Source: Bacteroidales bacterium UBA5548 (GTDB taxonomy: Bacteria; Bacteroidota; Bacteroidia; Bacteroidales; UBA932). Taken from it: 14,932 nucleotides of DNA. This document shows positions 6,147 to 14,932 of the stretch, piece by piece. The first letter of the stretch is position 1. The number at the start of each line of letters is the position of its first letter. The notes below the pieces were generated by a model, which was not told the DNA's origin, did not search any database, and was given only the letters and a program-made list of their open reading frames with translations. The stretch lies in NCBI GenBank assembly GCA_002425935.1, contig DINE01000025.1, positions 10,693 to 25,624 of the forward strand, given 5' to 3'. The translations under genes were made by a program, and so were the position numbers.

Positions 6147-9100
6147 CCCCATACAGGCAGGATAAACACAATTCCTAAAATAGAGAAGAGAAGTCCTCCC
6201 ATTGTACCTACAGCAAATGAGAACCAGAATACTTCGTTTCTGCCGTCTATAAGAAATGGAGTTAATCCCAATATTGTAGAGATTACTGTAAGAAGAATCG
6301 GTACTATTTTGTGGTTATATGCCTTTATGTAAAAGGCTACAGGATTCTTTATTCCGGAGCCGTATCTTCTGAGCAGGTTATACTGGTTTATAACATAAAT
6401 CCCGGCGTTAACAGATATTCCGCTTAACATAATCAGTGCGGCAAGTCCTCCCTGGTCAAAGGAGAATTTTGTCAGGTAAAAGGTTAAGAAGAGCCCTATA
6501 AACGATACCGGAATAAGCAATATTATCATAAGCGGCTGTGTGAGTGATTCAAAAAGAACGGCACAAACCAGATAGATAATAGCAGTAATCACAAACAGCA
6601 ACCAGTAATAGTTTGTGTTCCTGAACCCCCAGAACGAATCGCGGCTATCGGCTTTAAACCCGATTGGAAGCACCTCCTCGTTAAGTCGCTTAATCTCTCT
6701 CTCTGTTACTCTTCTGGCAAGCTCTAACGGGCCGATAAAATCAAATGCTACAGTTAGTATATACTGCTGATTCCTTTTATATATGGTGTTTCCGGTACGG
6801 CGCATATCAATCTTCCCGATATCAGAGAATTTAATCTTTTTCCCGTTAATATCAAGATACTCGTTCCTTAAATTCCAGACATCAAATTCGTTACTCCCTT
6901 TAGAGACTAGTTTTATCTGTATCTCCTCCTGTTCGCTTACTCTCCTGGTTCCAATATCAGACTCTGCAAGTTTTCTTGTCAGAGCAGCAAAGGCACCTTG
7001 CGGAGTGATATTCATCACTGCCATCTTCTCTCTGTCAAAATCAATAAAGTATTCGTTCATGGCAATTTCTGAACCGTAGCCCACACTTCCGTAAACCTCC
7101 GGGGCGCTTACCCGTTGATTTTGAAGCAATGATGCTGCCGAGTTCTGGCAATACATGTATAGCAAATCGTAGTTATAGCCTGTAATTGTAACCCTGTTTG
7201 ATTTGTAAGAACCCATGCCGATGTTGTTGCTGAAATAGTTGTCGTCAATTCCTGAGACGCTCCAGTTTGCCCCTCCAAAGTCGGATGCTTTGGCTATTAC
7301 CTCACTCTTTAGCATTGAAGGAAAGCCTGTATGTTCATACTCCTTCTTAAATGTTACGCTGATTGAAGCACTTTTATATGAAGAGACTTTGGTTTCGAAC
7401 ATCTCAATCTGGTCAAACTGGGTGAGAAAATTCTCCATAAAGACAACAATTTCATTAAGTTGCTGAACCGTACACCCATCAGGTAAAGAGGCATAAATAC
7501 TCAATATTTGCCTTTCGATATCTCTTCTGACAGGAAATCCGCCCTGTCTCTTCACAAATAGCCTCAAAGAGCCACCAAGTATCGGGTCGGTGTACTTCTT
7601 AATCTTATTCTGATAGGTAGAGCTCCCGATAGTTTTATTGTAGAATTTCTGAAAAGTGGTCTCCTCTTTTGTGTATTTGGCAGGAAGCATATGAACCGGC
7701 AAACCAAATCCAAGAATTATCAGAATTACAAAGATCCATCTGTGGCAGCGTGCAAATACAATATATTTACTGTAATATTTATTAAAGGCAATAATCTTTA
7801 AAGCACCTGCTCTTGTTTTCCTTACACTCATCCCTTTTAGAGGAAATGAATCAATCAGAGCGGGAATAAAGAACATGGCTATAGCCATTGAAACAGTGAG
7901 ATTGATAATTATAACTGCCGAAAACTCCAGCAAAAGGTTTTTAGACTCTTCTGGCAGCAGAAAGACAACAGAAAGAGCTCCGATTGTTGTAAGCAGGGCC
8001 GCCAGAATCGCGATAAATACCTTTCTGTTTTTATAGTAGCCGTAGTGGGATATCATAATTATTGAGGTATCTATGATTATACCCAGCGAGACCGTTATAC
8101 CTGCCAATGAGTATATATTTATCTCAATTTTAAACAGATAGTAAAATATAAATGCTATCAGTATGTTAGCAAAAAGGGTCACAGTAATTATTGCCAGATA
8201 CCTTAAACTTCTGCTGACAACATAGACAAAAATGAGCAGAACAAGCAGGGAGAGAAAGGTTCTTCTGAGAATTTTTGATATCTCATTATTTATCTGCGTT
8301 GACTGGTCGTAAACAATTTTGGCCGCAAAATTTGGAGGATAACGCTTGCTTAGTTCATCCATCCTCTTTTTTACCTCTTTTATAAGCTCAAGAGTATTTA
8401 CTCCCCTGTCTGCAGCAAAGGATATATTTACAGTATTCAGGCCGTTTATTCTGCTGTATGAGGTTGGAAGCTTCTCTTTATAGGTTATTTTTGCAAAGTC
8501 ACTAAGCCTGACAATCCTTCCGTTAACATTCTTTACCGGAAGTGACTCCAGATTCCCTCCGGTAGCCTCGGTTCTAAGGACGACTGCTGTACCGTCAATA
8601 CTTCCGATGAGCGTCTCCCGTCCGGAAAATTTCTCTATTGCGCTCTGAATATCTGAGGATGAAACTCCGAGGTTGAGAATATACTCCGGATCATACATTA
8701 TCTCAGTTTCAAACGGCGTAACTCCTGAAAGTTCAATATCTTTTATCCCGTTAATCAGAGAGAGTTCGTTAATAATGTGCTCGTCAGCAAACTGCTTGAT
8801 TCTCAGAGTGGGAAGATCGGAATTTATAGTATAAGTAAGAATTGTGGTGCTTTGATTCTGAGGCGAAAATCCTCTTGAACCACCCATCCTTATCTGAGGG
8901 GTAACACCACGTGGAAGTTTTGGTGCAACCCTTCTGAGCAGCGAGGCTATCTCGAATCGTGCCTCATCGATATCAACTCCCGGTTTGAATGTGGCTGTAA
9001 CAGAGCCAGACCCTCTGTTTGTAACAGATGAAATTTCGCTTATACCCGGCAGAGTTGATATAACCCCTTCAAGTTTCGAAGTTACCTCTGCCTCAATTAC

Positions 9101-9253
9101 CCTGGCTGAGGCACCACTCCATGAGTAGGCCACGGAGAGCGTTTTTCCCCTCTCGGTTGGGCGGTACTGCAGACTTATAAGTGGAATTACGCCTGCTCCT
9201 GCAACCACAAGAACAACAAATACGAGTATTACTGAAAAAGACGGAAGCCTCAT
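6131..9253 (-). CDS. RND efflux permease, second of a tandem pair
   Basis: This 1040-residue inner-membrane proton-driven transporter is predicted to export small molecules or toxic compounds with the adaptor and channel encoded upstream. It has the RND layout: helix 1 at about 8-28, a large periplasmic loop to about 330, a helix block (about 333-465), a second periplasmic loop (about 525-880) and a C-terminal helix block (about 883-1034). In helix 4 the sequence is GIIIDTSIIM, keeping one proton-relay acid (Asp395) with Thr396 where AcrB has a second Asp. In helix 10 GISVNAGIYV has no Lys at the AcrB Lys940 position. The N-terminus lacks the IDRP motif of the first permease and goes straight into helix 1. 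Its ATG overlaps the first permease stop by 4 bp (ATGA). The low similarity to its partner suggests a heteromeric pump rather than a recent duplication. Substrate unknown. Confidence 0.92.
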   Translation of the reverse strand: MRLPSFSVILVFVVLVVAGAGVIPLISLQYRPTERGKTLSVAYSWSGASARVIEAEVTSKLEGVISTLPGISEISSVTNRGSGSVTATFKPGVDIDEARFEIASLLRRVAPKLPRGVTPQIRMGGSRGFSPQNQSTTILTYTINSDLPTLRIKQFADEHIINELSLINGIKDIELSGVTPFETEIMYDPEYILNLGVSSSDIQSAIEKFSGRETLIGSIDGTAVVLRTEATGGNLESLPVKNVNGRIVRLSDFAKITYKEKLPTSYSRINGLNTVNISFAADRGVNTLELIKEVKKRMDELSKRYPPNFAAKIVYDQSTQINNEISKILRRTFLSLLVLLIFVYVVSRSLRYLAIITVTLFANILIAFIFYYLFKIEINIYSLAGITVSLGIIIDTSIIMISHYGYYKNRKVFIAILAALLTTIGALSVVFLLPEESKNLLLEFSAVIIINLTVSMAIAMFFIPALIDSFPLKGMSVRKTRAGALKIIAFNKYYSKYIVFARCHRWIFVILIILGFGLPVHMLPAKYTKEETTFQKFYNKTIGSSTYQNKIKKYTDPILGGSLRLFVKRQGGFPVRRDIERQILSIYASLPDGCTVQQLNEIVVFMENFLTQFDQIEMFETKVSSYKSASISVTFKKEYEHTGFPSMLKSEVIAKASDFGGANWSVSGIDDNYFSNNIGMGSYKSNRVTITGYNYDLLYMYCQNSAASLLQNQRVSAPEVYGSVGYGSEIAMNEYFIDFDREKMAVMNITPQGAFAALTRKLAESDIGTRRVSEQEEIQIKLVSKGSNEFDVWNLRNEYLDINGKKIKFSDIGKIDMRRTGNTIYKRNQQYILTVAFDFIGPLELARRVTEREIKRLNEEVLPIGFKADSRDSFWGFRNTNYYWLLFVITAIIYLVCAVLFESLTQPLMIILLIPVSFIGLFLTFYLTKFSFDQGGLAALIMLSGISVNAGIYVINQYNLLRRYGSGIKNPVAFYIKAYNHKIVPILLTVISTILGLTPFLIDGRNEVFWFSFAVGTMGGLLFSILGIVFILPVWGRLNR

Positions 9254-12200
9254 TTTTCTCTCTTTTTGTAGATATTGTAATAGAATACAGGTATGAAGAA
9301 TATGCTGACAATTGTTCCTACCACCATGCCTCCTATGAGTGCGAGAGAGAGCGGGTACTGCAGGTCAGACCCCATATCTCCTCTGAAGAGGAATGGGGCA
9401 ATTGCAAGTATAGTTGTGAGACTTGTCATTATTATTGGTTTTAGTCGTCTGGCTCCTCCTGTCATTATTGCCCTGATAAGAGAGTACCCCTCTTTTCTGA
9501 GTCTGTTGATAGTATCTACCTTTAGGATTGAGTCGTTAATTATAATTCCGCTCATGACTACTATACCAATCATCGACATAAGATTCAGCCCCGATCCGAA
9601 CATCCACAGAACCAGCATTGCGCCGAATATGTCCACAATTACCTCAGAGAGGATTATAAATGGCTGTATAAGAGACTCAAATTGCGCGGCAAGAATAAAA
9701 AAGAGCAGAAGAAGTGCTACTGTAAGAATAATAACCAGCTCTTTGATGAGTACTCTGTTTGAAAAATAACTTCCTGAAAATATAACATCAAAATTTCCGT
9801 CCTCCCCGGCTATCTTCTCAATATTTTTCATAACCTCCGGTACATGTTTGTCGCTTACAGACAAATTAAGAGGATAATAACTGCCTTCAAGCCCTGATGT
9901 TACACTTTTGAAATCCCTCACTCTGGTTTCGGAGACAAGTTCAGAGAGAGCAATATCAATACCGTCTGCATTTCGGGCTTTCAGGGCAAGTACGTCGCTG
10001 ATGTAATCACTCTCGTCGCCAACAATTATCGGAACCGAGTAATTTCCGTGGTTAATGGAGAAGAGCCTCCTTTCACGTGCTGCGTTACTGATTATGTTGT
10101 GAATCTGTTGCTGGTCGGCTTTGTAAAGCGACATCATTTCCGGCTTCACAGTGAGCATTATAACCTCCTGCCATCTGACCGGCTCAACATAGAATTCTGG
10201 CATCTCTCTGTGGACTCTCTCAAGCAGGATGTTAAGTTTGTCCGGGTTTGGAGGAGTGTTATCCTTGCTAATAAGCTTTGCAGTGAGGTTATACTCCTTA
10301 TCCGAGAAGATCATATTAAAAATGTTGTCAGACGGGGTAAACCTGAATGTTGCTTCCGGGTAACGTGCCATCATCTCTGCAGCAAGACGCCTCTCAAGCT
10401 CATCGAGCATATCAGGGTCTTTTGCCTTGAGATAAACCATCGCCTCTGTTTGAGTAAGGTCAGGAGTATGAGAAAGCATAAATTGCTGAATACCTGCAAA
10501 AGTGGTTTTATGGTTAAGGTATTCGTCTCCGGCCTTTAAAAGTTCCTGAATCCGTCTGTCGCTCTCTTCGATATCAAGCTGAAGGTTCCAGTCAACGAGC
10601 ATAATTGTATCGTCATGAGTAACCGGTGGTAGCTTCGATTTATCAATAACTCTGTATAACAGAAATGTAAGAGGTAATACCAGAAGGAACAATGTCCAGA
10701 CCAGTTTTTGGTGTCTGAATACCCATTTAAGCCCTCTTTCGTATGCTGCATGATAATCAAAAAGTGAGATACCGGCAAGAATTCTGTTCTGTACAGGACC
10801 TCCGCTTTTTTTATAAAAAAGATAGTAATATACAGGTATAACAATCACAGCTACAATGAGCGAAGAAAACAAGCCAATTGTCACGGCCATAGCCTGATCA
10901 TAAAAGAGTGCTCCGGCAATTCCGCTAAGAAACACAAGCGGCAGAAAGACCGAGCAAGTGGTTAGAACAGAGCTTAGCATTGGAGTAAAGACCTCTCCTA
11001 CCCCCTTTATTACGGCTTCTCTAAGTGGGTATCCTCTGTAATAAAGCTGTGTGGTGTTGTCAATTACAATAATTGAATTGTCCACCATCATACCAATTCC
11101 AAGTACAAGTCCCGAAAGCGAAATAATATTGATAGAGATCCCGGCAAGAAAGAAAAAGAGAAGTGAGACTATCAAAGAAAGCGGAATGGTGATTGTAACA
11201 AGCAGAGGAGAGCGAAAATCCTGAAGGAACAGGAAAATTACAAGACAGGCGAGCAATGCTCCAAGCAGAATGTTATTTCTGAGATTTGTAATAGAGTAGT
11301 CCAGCAGTCTGGTCTGGTCTCTTGTAATCATAAACTCCACTTCGGGGTACTCCTTGGCAAAATTTTCCATTAACTGATCCAGAGAGCTCTTCAGGTCTGA
11401 CATCTTCGCATCTGACTGCTTTACAACAGCAAGAGCAACAGCCCTTTTATTATCTGATCTTACGACTCCTTTATTACGGGCCGGTTGTTCAACAACAGTC
11501 GCCAGCTCTTTGAATTTAAAAACTCTGCCGTCTATGTTAATGTTAATCTGCTCAATGTCCTCTTTGGTTTTAATCTCAGACAAGAACCTTATGTTCCATC
11601 TGTAGTGGCCGTCCTTTATAGAGATATCGCCAAGAGATCTGTTATTCTCATTGATTGCCGCCTCAAGTCTCTCTTCTGTTATTCCAAGCGCCCTTAGTTT
11701 ATGTTCGTCGGGAGTAATCATAATTTCCGGCAGTGAAAGGCCGCTTAAATCTACCAGCGCCACCTCAGGAATCTGCTCTACCCTTTTTGATATTACATCT
11801 GCAGCAAATCTGCTCAGCTGAAGAAACCTTTCTGCCCCTTCATCTGCTATGGTCATATTAATGAAAAAGGCAGGAATATCTGTTGCACTTGCCTTGACCA
11901 CCTTAGGCCTTTCAAGCTCTCTGGGCAGAGAAGCAACAGCTTTATCAATCTTTTCGTTTACCTCAATGAAAATAAACTTGACGTCTGTGCCGTGTTCAAA
12001 TTCCATGAAAATTGAACCCGAACCGTTGTTAGCATCACTTCTCAACTCTTTAAGATGCGATATCTGCCTCAGCTGGCTGCGTAATCCGTTAAGACTTCTC
12101 TCTACCTCTCTTGCAGAGTACCCGGGTGCATTAACCTGAACTGTAATCTGAGGAATATCAACCTCCGGCATCAGAGAGACAGGCAACAGTCCTATGGCAA

Positions 12201-12273
12201 CCGCACCCAGAACAACAACCGCGATAATTGTCATTGTTACCGCGATGGGTCTGTCGATAAGTTTGCCAGTCAT
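9250..12273 (-). CDS. RND efflux permease, first of a tandem pair
   Basis: This 1007-residue inner-membrane RND transporter starts MTGKLIDRPIAV, with the IDRP motif typical of the HAE-type N-terminus. It then has helix 1 (about 11-30), a periplasmic domain to about 330 containing ATDIPAF (130-136), a helix block (about 335-485), a second periplasmic loop and a C-terminal helix block (about 843-1000). Helix 4 reads GIGMMVDNSIIVIDN, with relay Asp398 followed by Asn, as in SwrC-like members, where AcrB has Asp-Asp. Helix 10 reads GIIINDSILKVD, with Asn913-Asp914 where AcrB has Lys-Asn, so the relay could be arranged differently. It starts 2 bp after the adaptor stop and overlaps the next permease by 4 bp. 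It should work with the adaptor and TolC-like channel of the same operon. Substrate cannot be read from the sequence. Confidence 0.94.
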   Translation of the reverse strand: MTGKLIDRPIAVTMTIIAVVVLGAVAIGLLPVSLMPEVDIPQITVQVNAPGYSAREVERSLNGLRSQLRQISHLKELRSDANNGSGSIFMEFEHGTDVKFIFIEVNEKIDKAVASLPRELERPKVVKASATDIPAFFINMTIADEGAERFLQLSRFAADVISKRVEQIPEVALVDLSGLSLPEIMITPDEHKLRALGITEERLEAAINENNRSLGDISIKDGHYRWNIRFLSEIKTKEDIEQININIDGRVFKFKELATVVEQPARNKGVVRSDNKRAVALAVVKQSDAKMSDLKSSLDQLMENFAKEYPEVEFMITRDQTRLLDYSITNLRNNILLGALLACLVIFLFLQDFRSPLLVTITIPLSLIVSLLFFFLAGISINIISLSGLVLGIGMMVDNSIIVIDNTTQLYYRGYPLREAVIKGVGEVFTPMLSSVLTTCSVFLPLVFLSGIAGALFYDQAMAVTIGLFSSLIVAVIVIPVYYYLFYKKSGGPVQNRILAGISLFDYHAAYERGLKWVFRHQKLVWTLFLLVLPLTFLLYRVIDKSKLPPVTHDDTIMLVDWNLQLDIEESDRRIQELLKAGDEYLNHKTTFAGIQQFMLSHTPDLTQTEAMVYLKAKDPDMLDELERRLAAEMMARYPEATFRFTPSDNIFNMIFSDKEYNLTAKLISKDNTPPNPDKLNILLERVHREMPEFYVEPVRWQEVIMLTVKPEMMSLYKADQQQIHNIISNAARERRLFSINHGNYSVPIIVGDESDYISDVLALKARNADGIDIALSELVSETRVRDFKSVTSGLEGSYYPLNLSVSDKHVPEVMKNIEKIAGEDGNFDVIFSGSYFSNRVLIKELVIILTVALLLLFFILAAQFESLIQPFIILSEVIVDIFGAMLVLWMFGSGLNLMSMIGIVVMSGIIINDSILKVDTINRLRKEGYSLIRAIMTGGARRLKPIIMTSLTTILAIAPFLFRGDMGSDLQYPLSLALIGGMVVGTIVSIFFIPVFYYNIYKKREK

Positions 12274-12275
12274 AA

Positions 12276-13364
12276 TCAGCGGTTTTTAATTTCTACGTTT
12301 GAACCTTCGGCAAGATTCAGATTGCCTGAAACTATTATAATATCTCCCGCATTAAGTTCGGCATTCTTCTCTTTGTTCGGAACAACTGCGTGATACTGCG
12401 AATTAGACATCTCAACTTTTACATATGTCCACATAGCTCTGTTTCTCTCTTTGTCAATTCTGAACAAAACATCAAAATTATCGCGCATAACAACTGCTCC
12501 TTTAGGAACAACAAGTTTGTTTTTCAACAGGCTCTCAGCTATGACTTTAACATTCATCCCCTCAATCAATTTCCCTGAACTGTTTGCAATTTCTGCAGTT
12601 ACAGCTATCTGCCCCTTCTCATCAACAATGGGGTTAATCTGCGTGATAGTACCTTTGTAAAGCGTTTCAGGATCACTATAGAGAGCTACCTTTACACTGC
12701 TGCCCACTTTTATATAAGATACTTCAGACTCAAGAAGCGAGAACATAACCTCAAACCGTCTGTCATCAATAAGAGTACAAAACTGCCCGGAGACATTCTC
12801 ATAAGGCTTGGCTGTAATATTTGCAACTTTACCTGCAAATGGTGCCCTCAGAACGGTCTTTTCAAGCTCATCCTGAGCCTGTTTAAGATTGAAAACAGCA
12901 TCGTTGTAGCCAGATTTCAACCTGACAACCTTTACAATTTCGGGAGGTATTTTTGAAGTGTCCCTGCCATAACCGTAACCTATCAGATCGTTCATAAAGC
13001 TCAGCTCTGCCCTCTCCATGCTCTGTCTGCTCTGAGCCAGCTTATTTTGAGCCTGAACAGGGTCCAGTCTTGCAATAACTCCGTCTTTGGCAACAAACTG
13101 CCCGTTTCTCACAACTATCTCCTGCAGGGTTCCCGAAACAGGGAATACGAGAACGCTCTTTGCAACTGCCCTGAGTTTACCGTTAGTTATAACCTGCCGG
13201 TTAAAGTCGGTGCTTCTGAGGTGAATTGTGTCAACAATATTTCTCTCATTTACAAATGAAGCCTTAGCCATCTGCTGCTCTTCGGGGTTCTCTCCCTTTT
13301 TATTAGAAGAACATGATGCCGAAACCAGTGCTGCCAAAGCAATTAAATAAAATACCCTTTTCAT
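12276..13364 (-). CDS. RND periplasmic adaptor lipoprotein (HlyD-like membrane fusion protein)
   Basis: This 362-residue adaptor should bridge the RND permeases and the TolC-like channel in the periplasm. The N-terminus MKRVFYLIALAALVSASCSS is a lipoprotein signal with lipid-modified Cys18, and a charged linker follows. A first lipoyl half spans about 71-101 (FPVSGTLQEIVVRNGQFV), then a short coiled-coil hairpin (about 105-170), the second lipoyl half (APFAGKVANITAKPYENV, 174-191), a beta-barrel (about 200-280) and a membrane-proximal domain. The length is normal for the AcrA-like family and its hairpin is much shorter than that of the other adaptor in this window. It starts 10 bp after the channel gene stop and ends 2 bp before permease 1, so all four pump genes form one transcription unit. 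Confidence 0.94.
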   Translation of the reverse strand: MKRVFYLIALAALVSASCSSNKKGENPEEQQMAKASFVNERNIVDTIHLRSTDFNRQVITNGKLRAVAKSVLVFPVSGTLQEIVVRNGQFVAKDGVIARLDPVQAQNKLAQSRQSMERAELSFMNDLIGYGYGRDTSKIPPEIVKVVRLKSGYNDAVFNLKQAQDELEKTVLRAPFAGKVANITAKPYENVSGQFCTLIDDRRFEVMFSLLESEVSYIKVGSSVKVALYSDPETLYKGTITQINPIVDEKGQIAVTAEIANSSGKLIEGMNVKVIAESLLKNKLVVPKGAVVMRDNFDVLFRIDKERNRAMWTYVKVEMSNSQYHAVVPNKEKNAELNAGDIIIVSGNLNLAEGSNVEIKNR

Positions 13365-13374
13365 AAAATATGTA

Positions 13375-14886
13375 TTAATTCCCTGTTAAACGTTCAAAAT
13401 CAACTGTAATCTCCTTTCCTGTAAGATAGTCGTAAAGACTGATCCTTCTTATGTCATAGTAGTATTTCCAGTAGCTGCCCAGATCGGAGATATATCTCTG
13501 GACTGCGTTATCTTTTCTTGTTTGTGCGTCATTAAGTTCCAATATGCTTATTGTTCCGTTTCTGAATCTCTCCTGTGATATATTGTAGCTTATACGTGCT
13601 ATTGAATCTGCCTCTGCTGAGGTGCGGCATTGAATATTCTGTTTGTTAAAGCGCATAACCTTAATTAACACGTCTTGTCTGTTTTGAATTAATGCCTGCT
13701 CTACCTGAGCCTTTGCAACCTCTTCGCGCGACAATGCGAGCTTAACTTTACCTTTTCCAAGACCCCAGTCTAGAATGGGGAGCGTGAGTCTTAGCCCTAC
13801 AATCTCCTGATCTATTGGACTTTTATATGCCGTACCAAGATCAGACCCTTTCTGGGTAAATCCCAGAGTTGCAAAGAGATCTGCCTGAAGCCCTGTTCCG
13901 GATTTTGCCTTCTCCACCTCCTGCTTTGCACTAAGCAATGCGAGCTCCTTATCAAGGAAGAAAGATGAACTTTCAAGAGATCTGTCATAAACCTCATCAA
14001 AACTGATTAGCATCTCCGGTACCTCACCCGGCATTGCAAGCTCAATTACAGTATTGTCATTAAATCCCAGAAACGTTCTCAGACTTGCCATACTGATATC
14101 CAGAGCAACCTGATTGTCTCCCAGTGCAAGTTTTGAGTTGTTAAGATTGAGTCTCAGCTGAAGAATTTCGTTATATGTAACAGATCCTATCTCAAATCGC
14201 TCTTCGGCAATTTTAAGACTCAGTTCGCTAGAAGCCAGGTTCATTTTCGACAGTTCAAGATTGCTCTGAGCAGTTAGAACCTCAAAAAAGAGTGAAATTG
14301 CCCTCTGCTTCACATCCTCCATATTTTCCAGGTACCTTCTTTTTGCATTCTCAAACTCCTTTGGTTCAGTTATTTTTTGCCATTTGAATGCATTGTACGC
14401 TTTAATCGGCTGGGAATAATTAATATACACAGGTTGCGAATTGTATAAAACAGACTCTGTACCCGAAAACTGATCTAATCTGTTAAGACTGGTCGAAAGA
14501 GAGACAGTACCTCCGGTTAATGCAATGTTTTGCCTTAACGATAAAGAGAGAGAGTTATGCATATTATTGTTAACCCTGTAGTTTATCTCTCCGGTTTCGT
14601 AGTTTTGAAGAGCAACCAAAGAACGGTTATAGTTTCCTATTGTGGCAGAAAGGTTTAGCGATGGCAGGAACAGAGCCTTGTATGAACGGTTCTGCCAATA
14701 ACTTACAAGAAAGTTATGTTTGTTTATCAATGCGTTTGGTGACTGCTCGGTAGCGGTTAGAATCACATCTTCAAGAGACATTTTAAGAGTGTATCTCTCC
14801 TGAGAGTACAATTTTTCGCTGCCAGGCAGTGTCGTCAGAACTGCTGTGAGAAGAAGCAGTATCTGTGCTTTTTTATAAAAATTCAT
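13375..14886 (-). CDS. TolC-like outer-membrane efflux channel
   Basis: This 503-residue protein is predicted to form the trimeric outer-membrane/periplasmic tunnel of the pump. It has a cleavable signal peptide (about residues 1-29, with hydrophobic core ILLLLTAVLTTL) and two OEP repeats rich in long helices. The first repeat lies at about 37-260 with SLEDVILTATEQSPNAL near its start. The second lies at about 300-490 with LPILDWGLGKGKVKLALSREEVAKAQ and NISQERFRNGTISILELNDAQT, a typical TolC-family signature region. It is the first gene of the efflux operon. Being the only outer-membrane channel in the window, it could also serve the HlyD/C39 peptide exporter, as TolC does for other systems. 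That is inference, because the two operons are separate. Confidence 0.94.
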   Translation of the reverse strand: MNFYKKAQILLLLTAVLTTLPGSEKLYSQERYTLKMSLEDVILTATEQSPNALINKHNFLVSYWQNRSYKALFLPSLNLSATIGNYNRSLVALQNYETGEINYRVNNNMHNSLSLSLRQNIALTGGTVSLSTSLNRLDQFSGTESVLYNSQPVYINYSQPIKAYNAFKWQKITEPKEFENAKRRYLENMEDVKQRAISLFFEVLTAQSNLELSKMNLASSELSLKIAEERFEIGSVTYNEILQLRLNLNNSKLALGDNQVALDISMASLRTFLGFNDNTVIELAMPGEVPEMLISFDEVYDRSLESSSFFLDKELALLSAKQEVEKAKSGTGLQADLFATLGFTQKGSDLGTAYKSPIDQEIVGLRLTLPILDWGLGKGKVKLALSREEVAKAQVEQALIQNRQDVLIKVMRFNKQNIQCRTSAEADSIARISYNISQERFRNGTISILELNDAQTRKDNAVQRYISDLGSYWKYYYDIRRISLYDYLTGKEITVDFERLTGN

Positions 14887-14908
14887 ATTCCTATAAGTAT
14901 TTGACTAT

Positions 14909-14916
14909 CAAATATA
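14909..14916 (-). promoter_or_regulatory. -7 promoter box of the efflux operon
   Basis: Minus-strand TATATTTG is a full match to the Bacteroides -7 consensus TAnnTTTG. It would start transcription near 14902-14905, about 17 bases before the channel ATG. The matching -33 box would lie just beyond the right edge (about 14936), so it cannot be checked here. Confidence 0.45.
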
Positions 14917-14932
14917 AGCTATTTATTTTGAA

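Noticed and set aside
9293..9769. Long open frames antisense to the permease, adaptor and exporter genes (also 10048-10539, 1463-2038, 718-1047)
   Set aside because: They lie wholly opposite well-supported genes, lack recognisable domains or start context, and read as frame shadows of biased coding sequence.
1..14932. CRISPR arrays, tRNA or rRNA genes, insertion sequences
   Set aside because: Nearly all of the window is protein-coding, and the two intergenic gaps (104 and 131 bp) hold only the sites listed. No spaced long repeats, cloverleaf sequence, transposase or terminal inverted repeats were seen.

Overview
The window looks like chromosomal DNA from the Bacteroidota, probably Bacteroidales. 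It is moderately AT-rich, starts lack Shine-Dalgarno sequences, several upstream regions carry the Bacteroides-type -7 motif TAnnTTTG, and the proteins are of Bacteroidota type: a C39-peptidase ABC exporter with HlyD partner, a kinase without HAMP, and a TolC/MFP/RND/RND operon. The assignment is an inference from protein style and promoter motifs, not a database match.

Left part, minus strand (3987 down to 1): a short gene of 48 codons (3841-3987) encodes a peptide with a textbook double-glycine leader and a 29-residue, strongly acidic core. A 131-bp spacer follows, holding a stem-loop, a near-ideal Bacteroides-type promoter and a 22-bp palindrome over that promoter. Next come a peptidase-containing ABC exporter (1517-3709) with all C39 and ATPase catalytic residues visible, an HlyD-type adaptor (235-1524) overlapping it by 8 bp, and the start of an unrecognised membrane protein that runs off the left edge (1-221).

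Middle, plus strand (4092-6126): a sensor histidine kinase and an OmpR-family response regulator, overlapping by 26 bp, are transcribed divergently from the peptide gene. The 104-bp divergent region has three clear (and a weaker fourth) 11-bp direct repeats with core TGC(T/A)CACA, the arrangement expected for an OmpR/PhoB-type regulator site. It lies just upstream of a candidate peptide promoter that lacks a -33 box.

Right part, minus strand (14886 down to 6131): one tight operon encodes TolC-like outer-membrane channel, lipoprotein periplasmic adaptor, RND permease 1 and RND permease 2 (gaps 10 bp, 2 bp, and a 4-bp ATGA overlap). It is a tripartite efflux pump with two unlike permeases and converges on the response regulator with only 4 bp between.

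Most interesting reading: peptide, processing exporter, adaptor, divergent kinase/regulator and an 11-bp repeat array together resemble the logic of Gram-positive secreted-peptide circuits (exporter, GG peptide, kinase, regulator) in a Gram-negative setting. The peptide may be a signal, a bacteriocin-like effector or a modified natural product. The sequence shows the module and the candidate sites. That the kinase senses the peptide, or that the regulator controls it, is a hypothesis.
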